NCBI GenBank assembly: GCA_965277615.1
Contig: CBDIDG010000006.1
Coordinates: forward strand, 1,178,001 to 1,242,000
Source of the DNA: Bog-532 sp965277615
Lineage (GTDB): Bacteria; Actinomycetota; Actinomycetes; Streptosporangiales; Streptosporangiaceae
Direction of reading: 5' to 3'
DNA: 64,000 bases
The notes under the pieces were generated by a model. The model was given only the letters and a program-made list of their open reading frames with translations, was not told the origin of the DNA and did not search any database. Positions 15,364 through 24,835 of the stretch are shown here, in pieces (the stretch's first letter is position 1; each line of letters begins with the position of its first letter). Position numbers and translations under genes: made by a program.

Positions 15364-17472
15364 GTGGCAAGTCAGCAGACGAAAAAGCTCGAGTGGTCCG
15401 ACCTCGACGAGCGCACCGTGAACCTGATCCGCGTCCTGGCCATGGACGCAGTAGAGAACGAGGGCTCCGGTCACCCCGGGACGGCGATGAGCCTGGCCCC
15501 GGCCGCGTACCTGCTGTACCAGCGGATCATGCGGCACGACCCGATGGACCCGGCCTGGACCGGGCGGGACCGGTTCGTGCTGTCCTGCGGTCACTCCAGC
15601 CTGACCCTGTACATCCAGCTCTACCTGTCCGGCTACGGCCTGACCCTGGACGACCTCAAGGCCTACCGGTCCTGGGGCAGCCTCACCCCCGGTCACCCTG
15701 AGCATGGGCTGACTCCGGGCGTGGAGACCACGACCGGCCCGCTGGGCCAGGGCCTGGGCAACGCGGTCGGCATGGCCATGGCCGCCCGCCGCGAGCGTGG
15801 CCTGTTCGACCCGGACACGGCCGAAGGCCAGAGCCCGTTCGACCACTACGTCTACGTGTTCGCCTCGGACGGTGACATCGAAGAGGGCCTCACCCACGAG
15901 GCCTCGGCCATCGCGGGCGTCCAGGAGCTGGGCAACCTGATCGTCCTGTACGACGACAACCACATCTCGATCGAGGACGACACCGTCATCGCCAAGGACG
16001 AGGACACTGCCGCCCGTTACGAGGCCTACGGCTGGCACGTCCAGCGGCTCGACTGGGACACGCCCAAGGGCTACCACGAGGACGTCCAGGCCCTGTACAA
16101 CGCGTTCGAGGCGGCCAAGGCCGAGACCTCCCGCCCGTCGTTCATCTCACTGCGGACGATCATCGGCTGGCCCGCCCCGAACAAGCAGGGCACCGGCGCG
16201 GCCCACGGCTCGGCTCTGGGCGACGCCGAGGTGGCCGCGACCAAGAAGATCCTGGGCTTCGACCGAGACGTCAACTTCCCGCTGGACCAGGATCTGGTCG
16301 ACCACGCCCGCGAGGTGCTGGACCGGGGCCGCGCGGCCCACACCGAGTGGACCAAGACCTTCGACGCCTGGGCCGATGGGGCCAGCGCCGACCGCAAGGC
16401 GCTGTACGACCGGATGGCCAGCCGCACGCTCCCGGACGGCTGGGCCAAGGCGCTGCCGGAGTTCAAGCCGGATCCCAAGGGTGTGGCCACCCGCAAGGCC
16501 TCCGGCGAGGTGCTCAATGCGCTGGCCAAGCCGCTGCCCGAGTTGTGGGGCGGGTCGGCCGACCTGGCCGGCAGCAACGACACCACGATGAAGGGCGAGC
16601 CGTCCTTCCTGCCGCACGACCGGGAATCGAAGATGTTCCCCGGCAACAAGTACGGCCGGACGCTGCACTTCGGCATCCGCGAGCACGGCATGGGCGCGAT
16701 CCTCAACGGCATCGCGCTGCACGGCGGAACAAGGGTGTACGGCGGAACGTTCCTTACGTTCAGCGACTACATGCGGGGCGCGGTGCGGCTGGCCGCGCTG
16801 ATGCAGCTGCCCGTGACCTACGTCTGGACCCACGACTCAATCGGACTGGGTGAGGACGGACCGACCCACCAGCCGATCGAGCACCTGTGGGCGCTGCGGG
16901 CCATCCCGCACCTGGCCGTGGTCCGGCCCGGCGACGCCAACGAGGTGACGGCGGCGTGGAAGCGGATCCTGGAGCACCCGGCCAACCCGTCGGCGCTGGC
17001 CCTTTCCCGGCAGAACCTGCCGGTGCTGGACCGCTCGAACGGCCTGGCCTCGGCGGACGGGGTGGCCAACGGCGGCTACGTGCTGGCCGAGGCCGACGGT
17101 GACCCGAAGGTGATCCTGATCGCCACCGGCAGCGAACTGCAGATCGCGCTGGCGGCCCGGGATCAGCTGCAGGCCGGCGGCACGCCGACCCGGGTGGTGT
17201 CGATGCCGTGCGTGGAGTGGTTCGAGGAGCAGGACTCGGCTTACCGCGAGCAGGTGCTGCCGCACCGGATCAAGGCCCGGGTCTCGGTCGAGGCCGGCGT
17301 CACGTTCGGCTGGCGGCAGTTCGTCGGTGACTCGGGCGCCTCCGTCGGCGTCGATCACTTCGGCGCCTCGGCCGACTACCAGCGGCTGTACGAAGAGTTC
17401 GGGCTCACCGCAGAGCGGGTCACCGCCGTGGCGCGCACGGTTCTCGACCAGATCGGTGCCGCGACCGAATGA
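15364..17472 (+). CDS. tkt: Transketolase
   Basis: A 702-residue thiamine-diphosphate enzyme of normal length that moves two-carbon units between sugar phosphates. The N-terminal domain shows GSGHPGTAMSLAP near residue 35 and TTGPLGQGLGNAVGMA near 122; the cofactor and Mg2+ motif is DGDIEEG through DDNHISIED near 170-205; the pyrimidine domain holds GIREHGMGAILNGIA near 436. First gene of the operon tkt-tal-zwf-opcA-pgl. The GTG at 15364 begins the usual sequence; an upstream GTG at 15353 is out of frame. Confidence 0.96.
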   Translation: MASQQTKKLEWSDLDERTVNLIRVLAMDAVENEGSGHPGTAMSLAPAAYLLYQRIMRHDPMDPAWTGRDRFVLSCGHSSLTLYIQLYLSGYGLTLDDLKAYRSWGSLTPGHPEHGLTPGVETTTGPLGQGLGNAVGMAMAARRERGLFDPDTAEGQSPFDHYVYVFASDGDIEEGLTHEASAIAGVQELGNLIVLYDDNHISIEDDTVIAKDEDTAARYEAYGWHVQRLDWDTPKGYHEDVQALYNAFEAAKAETSRPSFISLRTIIGWPAPNKQGTGAAHGSALGDAEVAATKKILGFDRDVNFPLDQDLVDHAREVLDRGRAAHTEWTKTFDAWADGASADRKALYDRMASRTLPDGWAKALPEFKPDPKGVATRKASGEVLNALAKPLPELWGGSADLAGSNDTTMKGEPSFLPHDRESKMFPGNKYGRTLHFGIREHGMGAILNGIALHGGTRVYGGTFLTFSDYMRGAVRLAALMQLPVTYVWTHDSIGLGEDGPTHQPIEHLWALRAIPHLAVVRPGDANEVTAAWKRILEHPANPSALALSRQNLPVLDRSNGLASADGVANGGYVLAEADGDPKVILIATGSELQIALAARDQLQAGGTPTRVVSMPCVEWFEEQDSAYREQVLPHRIKARVSVEAGVTFGWRQFVGDSGASVGVDHFGASADYQRLYEEFGLTAERVTAVARTVLDQIGAATE

Positions 17473-17496
17473 AATCAAAGGAAGGGATCTGAGGTC

Positions 17497-18612
17497 ATGG
17501 CCTCGAAGGAAGACAATCTCGCTCAGCTGGAAGCCGAGGGAGTGGCGGTATGGCTGGACGACATCAGCCGTGAGCGGCTCCGCACCGGCAACCTCCAGCA
17601 GCTGATAGACGACGACCACGTGCTCGGCGTGACGTCCAACCCGACCATCTTCGCCAGCGCCCTGGCCAAGGGCGACGCCTACGACGGTCAAACCCACGAC
17701 CTGGGCATCCGCGGCGTCTCGATCGACGAGGCGGTGCGCGACATCACCACCTACGACATCCGGTGGGCCGCGGACGTGCTGGCCCAGGTCTACGACGAGT
17801 CGCACCACCTGGACGGCCGGGTCTCGCTCGAGGTCGACCCGCGGCTGGCCCGGGAGACCGAGAAGACCATCGCCGAGGCGAGCGCGCTGTGGTGGATGGT
17901 TGACCGGAAGAACATGTACATCAAGATCCCGGCCACCGAAGAGGGCCTGCCCGCGATCGCCGCCACCATCGCCGAGGGCATCAGCGTCAACGTCACGCTG
18001 ATCTTCTCGCTGGAGCGGTACAACGCGGTCATCGACGCCTACTTCGAGGGCCTGGAGAAAGCCGACGCCGCCGGGCGCGACCTGAGCCACATCGCCTCGG
18101 TCGCCTCGTTCTTCGTCAGCCGGGTGGACACCGAGGTGGACAAGCGGCTGGACAAGATCGGCACCGACGAGGCCAAGGCGCTGAAGGGCAAGGCGGCCAT
18201 CGCCAACGCCCGGCTGGCCTATGAGCTGTACGAGCAGCGGATCGACACCGACCGGTGGCGGGCGCTGGCGGCCAAGGGCGCCCGGGTACAGCGGCCGCTG
18301 TGGGCCTCCACCAGTGTCAAGGACCCCTCGTTCCCTGACACTATGTACGTGACCGAGCTGGTGGCCAAGGACACGGTGAACACCATGCCGGAGGCGACCA
18401 TCCACGCGGTGGCCGACCACGGCGAGATCCGCGGCGACACGATCCACGGCACCTACGACGCCTCCCGTAAGATCTTCGCGGACCTGGAGAAGCTGGGCAT
18501 CGCCTACGACGACGTTGTCCAGGTGCTGGAAGATGAGGGCGTGGCCAAGTTCGCCGCGTCCTGGAACGAGCTCATCGAGACGGTCAAGGGCCAGCTCGGT
18601 CAGCAGAAGTAA
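17497..18612 (+). CDS. tal: Transaldolase
   Basis: A 371-residue transaldolase of the long actinobacterial type. The Schiff-base lysine is K143 in YIKIPATEEG, preceded by the VTSNPTIF box at 45-52 and followed by ISVNVTLIFS. It transfers a dihydroxyacetone unit and works with transketolase in the non-oxidative pentose phosphate branch. It starts 24 bases after tkt with an AAGGAAGG site upstream of the ATG. A strong hairpin follows it before zwf. Confidence 0.96.
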   Translation: MASKEDNLAQLEAEGVAVWLDDISRERLRTGNLQQLIDDDHVLGVTSNPTIFASALAKGDAYDGQTHDLGIRGVSIDEAVRDITTYDIRWAADVLAQVYDESHHLDGRVSLEVDPRLARETEKTIAEASALWWMVDRKNMYIKIPATEEGLPAIAATIAEGISVNVTLIFSLERYNAVIDAYFEGLEKADAAGRDLSHIASVASFFVSRVDTEVDKRLDKIGTDEAKALKGKAAIANARLAYELYEQRIDTDRWRALAAKGARVQRPLWASTSVKDPSFPDTMYVTELVAKDTVNTMPEATIHAVADHGEIRGDTIHGTYDASRKIFADLEKLGIAYDDVVQVLEDEGVAKFAASWNELIETVKGQLGQQK

Positions 18613-18620
18613 CAGCGTTC

Positions 18621-18652
18621 CCGGGCTGGGAACCCGGTGGTTCCCAGCCCGG
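18621..18652 (+). terminator. 13-bp hairpin between tal and zwf
   Basis: Arms 18621-18633 and 18640-18652 pair perfectly around a six-base loop. No T-run follows. It may be a partial terminator or an mRNA-stabilising stem that sets the ratio of tkt-tal to zwf-opcA-pgl. Confidence 0.65.
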
Positions 18653-18731
18653 ACCCACCAAGTGTCCCGCGGGACCACCTCCGCGGTATCGCTGCCTGAT
18701 GCACGCCACGTAGCGGAGGAACGAGAGAGTC

Positions 18732-20369
18732 GTGACCGAGTCAGTGACGGCAGGGCCGGGCAACCTCGGTGCTACGCCCGCCAACCCCCAGGCCATCGAG
18801 GACCAGCAGATCCAGAACAACCCGCTGCGGGATGCGCGGGACCGGCGGATCCCGCGGGTGGCCGGCCCGTGCGTGCTGGTCATGTTCGGGGTCACCGGCG
18901 ACCTGGCCCGCAAGAAACTGCTCCCGGCCATCTACGACCTGGCCAACCGGGGCCTGCTGCCCCCGGGCTTCTCGCTGGTCGGCTTCGCCCGGCGGGACTG
19001 GGAGCACGAGGACTTCGCCCAGCTCACCTACGAGGCGGTCAAGGAGCACGCCCGGACCCCGTTCCGGGAGACCGTGTGGCGCCAGGTCATGGAGGGCATC
19101 CGGTTCGTCCAGGGCGAGTTCGACGACGACCATGCCTTCGACGCGCTGGCCCAGTGCGTCTCCCAGCTGGACGCCGAGCGCAGCACCGGCGGCAACTACG
19201 CCTTCTACCTGTCCATCCCGCCCAAGGCGTTCCCGGTCGTGGTGCAGCAGCTGAAGCGGTCCGGCCTGTCCGACCCGGACCGCTACACCCCGCCGGACGG
19301 CCAGGAGGCCTGGGCCAGCCGCCGCCCGTGGCGCCGGGTGGTGATCGAGAAGCCGTTCGGCCACGACCTGAAGAGCGCCCGCGAGCTGAACGCCATCCTG
19401 AACGCGGTGTTCCCGCCCGAGTCGGTGTTCCGCATCGACCACTACCTGGGCAAGGAGACGGTCCAGAACATCCTGGCCCTGCGCTTCGCCAACTCGCTGT
19501 ACGAGCCGATCTGGAACCGCGGCTACGTCGACCACGTGCAGATCACCATGGCCGAGGACATCGGCATCGGCGGCCGGGCCGGCTACTACGACGGCATCGG
19601 CGCGGCCCGGGACGTGATCCAGAACCACCTGCTCCAGCTGCTGGCCCTGACCGCGATGGAAGAGCCGGTGGCGTTCGACGCCGACTCGCTGCGGGCCGAG
19701 AAGGAGAAGGTACTGTCGGCCGTCCGGCTACCGGCCGACCTGGCCACCGGCACCGCGCGCGGCCAGTACGCCGCGGGCTGGCAGGGCGGCAAGCAGGTCA
19801 GGGGCTTCCTGGAGGAGGACGGCATCCCGCCGGACTCCCGGACCGAGACCTACGCCGCGATCCGGCTCGGCGTCGGCACCCGGCGCTGGGCCGGGGTCCC
19901 GTTCTACCTGCGCACCGGCAAGCGGCTGCCGCGCCGGATGACCGAGATCGCGCTGCTGTTCCAGCGCGCGCCGCACCTGCCGTTCGCGGACACCGACACC
20001 CAGGAGCTGGGGCAGAACGCCCTGGTCATCCGGGTTCAGCCGGACGAGGGCGTGACCGTGCGGTTCGGGTCCAAGGTGCCCGGCTCGGCCATGGAGGTCC
20101 GGGATGTGAACATGGACTTCGCCTACGGCGAGTCGTTCACCGAGTCCAGCCCCGAGGCCTACGAGCGGCTGCTGCTGGACGTGCTGATCGGTGACCCCCC
20201 GCTGTTCCCGCGACAGGAAGAGGTCGAGCTGTCCTGGCGCATCCTCGACCCGATCGAGGACTTCTGGGCCGAGTACACCAAGCCGGATCCGTACCCGGCC
20301 GGCACCTCCGGGCCGCCGTCGGCCGACGCGCTGATGGCCCGCGACGGCCGCGCCTGGCGCCGTCTTTAA
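18732..20369 (+). CDS. zwf: Glucose-6-phosphate 1-dehydrogenase
   Basis: A 545-residue enzyme, first step of the oxidative pentose phosphate pathway (glucose 6-phosphate to 6-phosphogluconolactone, making NADPH). The nucleotide-binding GVTGDLARKKL is at 53-63 and the catalytic RIDHYLGKE at 234-242. Residues 1-44 are an extension ahead of the Rossmann domain, as seen in other actinobacterial forms. The GTG start has a GGAGGAACGAGAG stretch upstream. It is followed by its partner gene opcA. Confidence 0.97.
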   Translation: MTESVTAGPGNLGATPANPQAIEDQQIQNNPLRDARDRRIPRVAGPCVLVMFGVTGDLARKKLLPAIYDLANRGLLPPGFSLVGFARRDWEHEDFAQLTYEAVKEHARTPFRETVWRQVMEGIRFVQGEFDDDHAFDALAQCVSQLDAERSTGGNYAFYLSIPPKAFPVVVQQLKRSGLSDPDRYTPPDGQEAWASRRPWRRVVIEKPFGHDLKSARELNAILNAVFPPESVFRIDHYLGKETVQNILALRFANSLYEPIWNRGYVDHVQITMAEDIGIGGRAGYYDGIGAARDVIQNHLLQLLALTAMEEPVAFDADSLRAEKEKVLSAVRLPADLATGTARGQYAAGWQGGKQVRGFLEEDGIPPDSRTETYAAIRLGVGTRRWAGVPFYLRTGKRLPRRMTEIALLFQRAPHLPFADTDTQELGQNALVIRVQPDEGVTVRFGSKVPGSAMEVRDVNMDFAYGESFTESSPEAYERLLLDVLIGDPPLFPRQEEVELSWRILDPIEDFWAEYTKPDPYPAGTSGPPSADALMARDGRAWRRL

Positions 20370-20390
20370 CACCGAAGAAGGACGACGACG

Positions 20391-21515
20391 ATGCCGATCG
20401 ACCTGACCGACACCACCACCGGCGCGATCTACGAGGCGCTCACCGACGCGCGCAGCCGCCTCGGCGGCGCCGCCCTGGGCATGGTGCTCACGCTGGTCGT
20501 GGAGACCGATGAGGCCGCGCAGTACGACGCGATGCGCGCGGCCAACGACGCGGGCCGGGAGCACCCCTCCCGGGTGCTGAGCGTGATCACCCGCCGCCCG
20601 AACGCCGAGTCGCGGCTGGACGCCGAGATCCGGGTGGGCGAGGGTGGCCCCGGGGAGACGTTGCTGCTGCGCATGTACGGCCCGCTGGGCCAGCACGCGG
20701 ACTCCGTGATCGCGCCGCTGCTGGTGCCGGACGTGCCCGTGGTGACCTGGTGGCCGGGCCGGGCGCCCAGCGTGCCGTCGCAGAGCCCGCTGGGGGCGCT
20801 GGCCCAGCGGCGGGTCACCGACACCGCATCCGAGGACCAGGCCCAGCACGCGCTGGCCACGCTGGCCCGCGCCTACAAGCCGGGCGACACCGATTTCGCC
20901 TGGACCCGGCTGACCTCGTGGCGGACGCTGCTGGCCGCCACCTTCGACGTGCCCCACCCCCCGGTGCTGCGGGCCGAGGTGCTGGCCGAAGCGGCCAACC
21001 CGAGCGGTGACATCCTGGCCGCGTGGCTGTCGGTCCGGCTCGGCATCCCGGTGCACCGGGGCGTCTCGGGCGGTCCCGGCATCACCGAAGTCAGCTTCGA
21101 GACCGAGGGCGGCCGGATCGGCATCACCCGGCCCGACGGCCGGACCGCCACCTTGTCCCGGACCGGCGAGCCGGACCGGCGGGTGGCGCTGCACCGCCGC
21201 GACCAGGCCGAACTGCTGGCCGAGGAACTGCGCCGGCTGGAGCCGGACGACGTGTACGCCGAGTCGCTGGAGTGGCTGTTCGGCGACCACCGTGAAGACG
21301 ACGACGACGGCGGGTTCACGCTGCGCGGACCGTCGACCGCGCGTCTGGCCGCCAACCAGGCGGCCGAGCGGCAGGCCTCCGGGTACCCGGCGGACCAGCC
21401 CGCCGCCGGGCACGAGCCGTCGCCGCAGGACGCGGACTCCGCCGCTACCGCCGCCATGGACGCCGACCAGGGTGAGACCGGCGTCGAGTCCGAGCAGGAG
21501 ATCGCCGAATCATGA
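20391..21515 (+). CDS. opcA: Glucose-6-phosphate dehydrogenase assembly protein OpcA
   Basis: A 374-residue OpcA, found next to zwf in actinobacteria and cyanobacteria, where it promotes assembly or redox activation of glucose-6-phosphate dehydrogenase. The family core begins MPIDLTDTTTGAIYEAL and includes VPDVPVVTWWPG near residue 116. A disordered Ala/Glu/Pro-rich tail follows residue 305. It overlaps the pgl start in an ATGA. Confidence 0.95.
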   Translation: MPIDLTDTTTGAIYEALTDARSRLGGAALGMVLTLVVETDEAAQYDAMRAANDAGREHPSRVLSVITRRPNAESRLDAEIRVGEGGPGETLLLRMYGPLGQHADSVIAPLLVPDVPVVTWWPGRAPSVPSQSPLGALAQRRVTDTASEDQAQHALATLARAYKPGDTDFAWTRLTSWRTLLAATFDVPHPPVLRAEVLAEAANPSGDILAAWLSVRLGIPVHRGVSGGPGITEVSFETEGGRIGITRPDGRTATLSRTGEPDRRVALHRRDQAELLAEELRRLEPDDVYAESLEWLFGDHREDDDDGGFTLRGPSTARLAANQAAERQASGYPADQPAAGHEPSPQDADSAATAAMDADQGETGVESEQEIAES

Positions 21516-22294
21516 GCACGCCGGAAGTCATCATTCACCGGGACGCGTCCCTGCTGGCCCAGGCGACCGCGGCCCGGCTGGTCACCCGGCTGGTCGACGC
21601 GGTGACCGCGCACGGATCGGCCTCGCTCGTGCTCACCGGGGGCGGGATCGGCACCGCCGTGCTGACCGAGCTGGCCGCCACCCCGGCCCGGGACGCGGTC
21701 GACTGGCGGCACGTGGACATCTGGTGGGGCGACGAGCGGTTCGTGCCGTCCGGCGACCCAGAGCGGAACGAGACCGGGGCCCGGGCGGCCCTGCTCGACC
21801 ACGTGGACGTCGACCCGGCCAGGGTGCACCCGATGCCTGCGTCCGACGGCCCGGACGGGGACGACCCGGAGGCGGCGGCCGACCGTTACGCGGCCGAGCT
21901 GGCCCGGGCGGCCACGCCTGAGGACCACGGCCCGGTCCCGTCGTTCGACGTCATGCTGCTCGGCATCGGCCCCGAGGGCCACGTGGCGTCGCTGTTCCCG
22001 GGCATGCCCGCGCTGTACGACGAGCGGTCCGTGGTCGCGGTCCGCAGTTCGCCCAAGCCGCCGCCGACCCGGATCTCGCTGACCTTCCCGTCCATCAACG
22101 CGGCCAAAGAGGTCTGGATCCTGGCCTCAGGGGCGGAGAAGGCTGGCGCGGTCTCGCTCGCGCTGTCCGATGATGTCGGGCCCAAGCAGGTACCGGCGGT
22201 GGCCGCGCGCGGCCGGCAGCGCACCCTGTTCCTGCTGGACACGGAGGCGGCGGCCAAGGTGCCGGCCGGGATCGACCGCCGCGCCGCCCACTGA
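21512..22294 (+). CDS. pgl: 6-Phosphogluconolactonase
   Basis: A 260-residue enzyme of the NagB-like Pgl/DevB family that hydrolyses 6-phosphogluconolactone. Visible landmarks are LVLTGGGIGTAVLTEL near residue 37, WWGDERFVP near 71 and LLGIGPEGHVASLFPG near 150. Last gene of the operon, overlapping opcA by four bases and followed by a strong hairpin. Confidence 0.96.
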   Translation: MSTPEVIIHRDASLLAQATAARLVTRLVDAVTAHGSASLVLTGGGIGTAVLTELAATPARDAVDWRHVDIWWGDERFVPSGDPERNETGARAALLDHVDVDPARVHPMPASDGPDGDDPEAAADRYAAELARAATPEDHGPVPSFDVMLLGIGPEGHVASLFPGMPALYDERSVVAVRSSPKPPPTRISLTFPSINAAKEVWILASGAEKAGAVSLALSDDVGPKQVPAVAARGRQRTLFLLDTEAAAKVPAGIDRRAAH

Positions 22295-22315
22295 ATTACC
22301 TTTTTAATAAACTCA

Positions 22316-22343
22316 CCCGTGGCCGGTGCGGACCGGCCACGGG
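22316..22343. terminator. Hairpin terminator between pgl and the convergent membrane-protein gene
   Basis: Perfect 12-bp stem (22316-22327 with 22332-22343) around a GCGG loop, placed between convergent genes, so it can serve both directions. A CTTTTTAATAAA stretch lies just before it and would act as the U-run for the minus-strand transcript. Confidence 0.75.
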
Positions 22344-22382
22344 GAGCCGGCCGGAGCCGGCGCGGAGCTGATCCAAGCCCGG

Positions 22383-23963
22383 TCAGGGACGGGCGGAGGC
22401 GGGCTCGCTGACGGTCTGGCTGCGGGCTACCGCGGCGGCAGCGGCCTTGCGGGACGCGCGCGGTTCGCGGGTGCAGGCCAGGCCCGCGGCCAGGCACGAG
22501 ACCGGGACGGCGGCGATGACGTACCGGTAGCTGAAGCCCGCGGTCAGCGGGGGTATCACGACCAGCAGCACGCCGACGACCCACGGCAGCAAGGTGACCC
22601 CGCCCCAGCGCCGCCAGCGCAGCAGCACGCCGGCCAGGCCGATGAGCAGGATGGCGCCGAGCATCGTGCCCCGCAAGTAGAAGACCTTCTGGTAGTCGAT
22701 GATGAGGTAGGACCACGGCGTGACCACCTTGGGCTGGCCCAGGTTGGGGCTGGCGTAGGTGATCTCTGACCTCCGGTCCAGGTGGACGTCCCGGGCCCAC
22801 CAGGGCACCGGGTCCACCGAGACGCGGAACTGGAACGACGGCCCCGATCCGGTGACGTCGGACTGGCTGCGGTCCCAGGTGAACGTGTGCATGGTGTCGT
22901 CGAACACGACCTTGGCGTAGGCCACCGGCTGGGCCAGGATGGCCTGCTTGGCGAACTTGCCCGCCGCGCTGTCGGCCTGGGCCGAGAAGTTGTGGCCGCG
23001 GGAGTACTTGTAGAGCGGGGTGCTGGTGTCCCAGATGTACTCCTGGGAGTTGGCCCGCTGCTCCGGCGGCTTAGGGTCGCACAGCGCCCGCAGGTCGCTG
23101 GCCAGGTTGGGCATCTGGGCGCACTCGGCGAACGAGCTGACCCGGCTGTACAGGAACGTGCCGCTGGAGCCGTCCAGCGCGTACTTGCCGTCGAAGCTGT
23201 GGTACCAGGACATGTAGCCCACGATCGGCAGCAGGCCGACGATGAGCAGTGCCCCCGCCTTTTTCCAGTTCACCCGGCGGACCAGCAGCAGCACCGCCAC
23301 CACGACCAGCAGCGGCTCGCCCACCGCCCGCACCAGCGTGGCGTACCCGATCAGCAGGCCGACGATCGCGCAGGTGAGCCAGGACGGCTGATCGGACCAG
23401 CACAGCGCCGCGACGGCGATGGTGATGAGGAAGACGAACAGCACGTCCGACATGATCATGTGCTCAAGCTGGAGCTCGAACACGTCGAACAGCACCGGCA
23501 ACGCGGGCAGCGTCGCCCCCCACCACGGCAGCCCCCGGCGGCGCAGCACCGCGTAGATGGCCAGGCCCATGGCCAGGCCCATCATGGCCTGCAGGGTGGC
23601 CAGCAGGAGCAGGCTGTGGAACGGCTCGATCGCCTGCAGGAAGAACGGGTACCCGTTCGACCGCACCACGTCGGGCGTCCTGGTGACCGCGTCGATGACG
23701 TAGTTGTAGGAGTCGTTGAACCAGAAGATGGGCGGCCAGCCCAGGATCACCATGGCCCGCAATGCCGCCGCGACCACCAGCACGACCGCGAACGCCCGGT
23801 GACCGGCGATCAGCCGACCCGCCCAGCGCGGCGGCGTGGTCAGCCGCCGGCTCCACGTCTCGCCGGGGCGGTCCGGGCTACCGGAGTCACCACGGAAGCC
23901 ATCTGGCTGATCACCCGCCGGCGCGCCATCGGCGCGCTGTCCCCCAGCGGCCACATCAGCCAA
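22383..23963 (-). CDS. Predicted GT-C-like membrane glycosyltransferase
   Basis: A 526-residue protein with about ten to eleven membrane helices. The first periplasmic loop carries FNDSYNY (near residue 82), resembling the acidic motif of GT-C glycosyltransferases, and a large soluble loop (about 255-395) follows. This shape fits enzymes using lipid-linked sugars, but no specific substrate is recognisable. The start is TTG at 23963 with GGGAG seven bases upstream; a GTG at 23954 is an alternative. First gene of the accessory block after the pentose phosphate operon. Confidence 0.6.
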   Translation of the reverse strand: MADVAAGGQRADGAPAGDQPDGFRGDSGSPDRPGETWSRRLTTPPRWAGRLIAGHRAFAVVLVVAAALRAMVILGWPPIFWFNDSYNYVIDAVTRTPDVVRSNGYPFFLQAIEPFHSLLLLATLQAMMGLAMGLAIYAVLRRRGLPWWGATLPALPVLFDVFELQLEHMIMSDVLFVFLITIAVAALCWSDQPSWLTCAIVGLLIGYATLVRAVGEPLLVVVAVLLLVRRVNWKKAGALLIVGLLPIVGYMSWYHSFDGKYALDGSSGTFLYSRVSSFAECAQMPNLASDLRALCDPKPPEQRANSQEYIWDTSTPLYKYSRGHNFSAQADSAAGKFAKQAILAQPVAYAKVVFDDTMHTFTWDRSQSDVTGSGPSFQFRVSVDPVPWWARDVHLDRRSEITYASPNLGQPKVVTPWSYLIIDYQKVFYLRGTMLGAILLIGLAGVLLRWRRWGGVTLLPWVVGVLLVVIPPLTAGFSYRYVIAAVPVSCLAAGLACTREPRASRKAAAAAVARSQTVSEPASARP

Positions 23964-24224
23964 CAGGTCTCCCGTAGTCAGTTCAGGTCGTGTTCAGAAA
24001 TATGTATCTCTGAGGTAACCGCGGCCTTCCAGGCCGCAACACCCGGGCGGCGCCTAGGCCCGATTCAGACGGTACTAGATATTTGCTCCCAGAGCCGCAG
24101 GCAGGTTCGAATCCACGCCCTTACTCAGGCAACGATCAGCCAACGGTCAGCTCCGTCGGCGGCCATTCACTTCCGCGCCGCCCGCAATTTACCGTTCGGC
24201 GGATGTAACGAACGGCGTAGGTAA
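23964..24224. other. Gene-free stretch
   Basis: About 260 bases between a gene start and the end of the DUF1707 gene, with lower GC content than its surroundings. A short stem with arms GCGGCCTT/AAGGCCGC-like (near 24020-24040) is present. No convincing open frame or RNA gene is seen; a GGTTCGAATCC at 24104-24114 looks like a tRNA T-loop but lacks partner stems. Confidence 0.5.
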
Positions 24225-24662
24225 CTAACTCTGCGGGGGCTTGGGGTTCGGCGGGCGGCGTCGGCGCCAGCCGAACAGCCGCAGCGAGATGATGAACAGC
24301 ATCACGATCGGGATGACCACCGCGGACGTGTGCGCGGCGGCCGCGATGACCAGCCACACCAGCGCGATCGGCAGCAACGGAATGAACGGCGGCCGGTAGC
24401 CCTGCGGCCGGGCCGGGGTGACGGGCACCGGGTTCGGCAACGGCGACCCCGACGCCTGCAGGTCGGCCCCGAGCCGGGGCTCGGACGGCAGGTCCGCGGT
24501 CAGACCGCGCAGATCGGCCCAGGTCTTCGAGGCGTAGGCCGCAGTGGTCCGCTCATCGAACTCGTCCAGATCCAGGCGGCCGGCCGTGTACGCCTCCCGG
24601 AGCACCTCGACAGTGCTTTCCCGGTCGTGGTCCGAAGCGCGAATTCCGCCGTCTGTGGTCAT
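24225..24662 (-). CDS. DUF1707 (SHOCT-like) membrane protein
   Basis: A 145-residue protein. The N-terminal DUF1707 domain (about 7-58: IRASDHDRESTVEVLREAYTAGRLDLDEFDERT) is a small helical domain common in actinobacteria. A proline-rich linker leads to two hydrophobic segments (about 94-110 and 114-130) and a basic tail. GGAAGG lies upstream of the ATG. Function is not established; such proteins are thought to act at the membrane. Confidence 0.85.
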   Translation of the reverse strand: MTTDGGIRASDHDRESTVEVLREAYTAGRLDLDEFDERTTAAYASKTWADLRGLTADLPSEPRLGADLQASGSPLPNPVPVTPARPQGYRPPFIPLLPIALVWLVIAAAAHTSAVVIPIVMLFIISLRLFGWRRRRPPNPKPPQS

Positions 24663-24820
24663 ATGCGGGCCTTCCCGTGGCTTAGCCCTTGTAACTATTT
24701 AGCATACCCGCCGTCTGAGCGGGCGCTACCGAGGCCTTCCTCACAGCTCCACTACTACTACTGGTCCCTACCGGGCCCTACGGGCCCTTCTGGCCTGCCG
24801 GCCGGGGCGGGCCCCGTCGC

Positions 24821-24835
24821 TAAGATCACGGCATG
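24821..24835 (+). promoter_or_regulatory. Leaderless-type promoter of the RCK gene
   Basis: TAAGAT at 24821-24826 is followed after six bases by the ATG at 24833-24835. No Shine-Dalgarno sequence is present. Confidence 0.6.

Noticed and set aside
16837..18678. 613-residue open frame opposite tkt and tal
   Set aside because: It is a mirror of two well-supported genes and is caused by high GC at third positions. Its sequence has the His/Gln/Arg/Gly bias of antisense frames.
24104..24114. GGTTCGAATCC, like a tRNA T-loop
   Set aside because: The flanking five bases on each side do not pair, and no matching acceptor or anticodon arm lies upstream.
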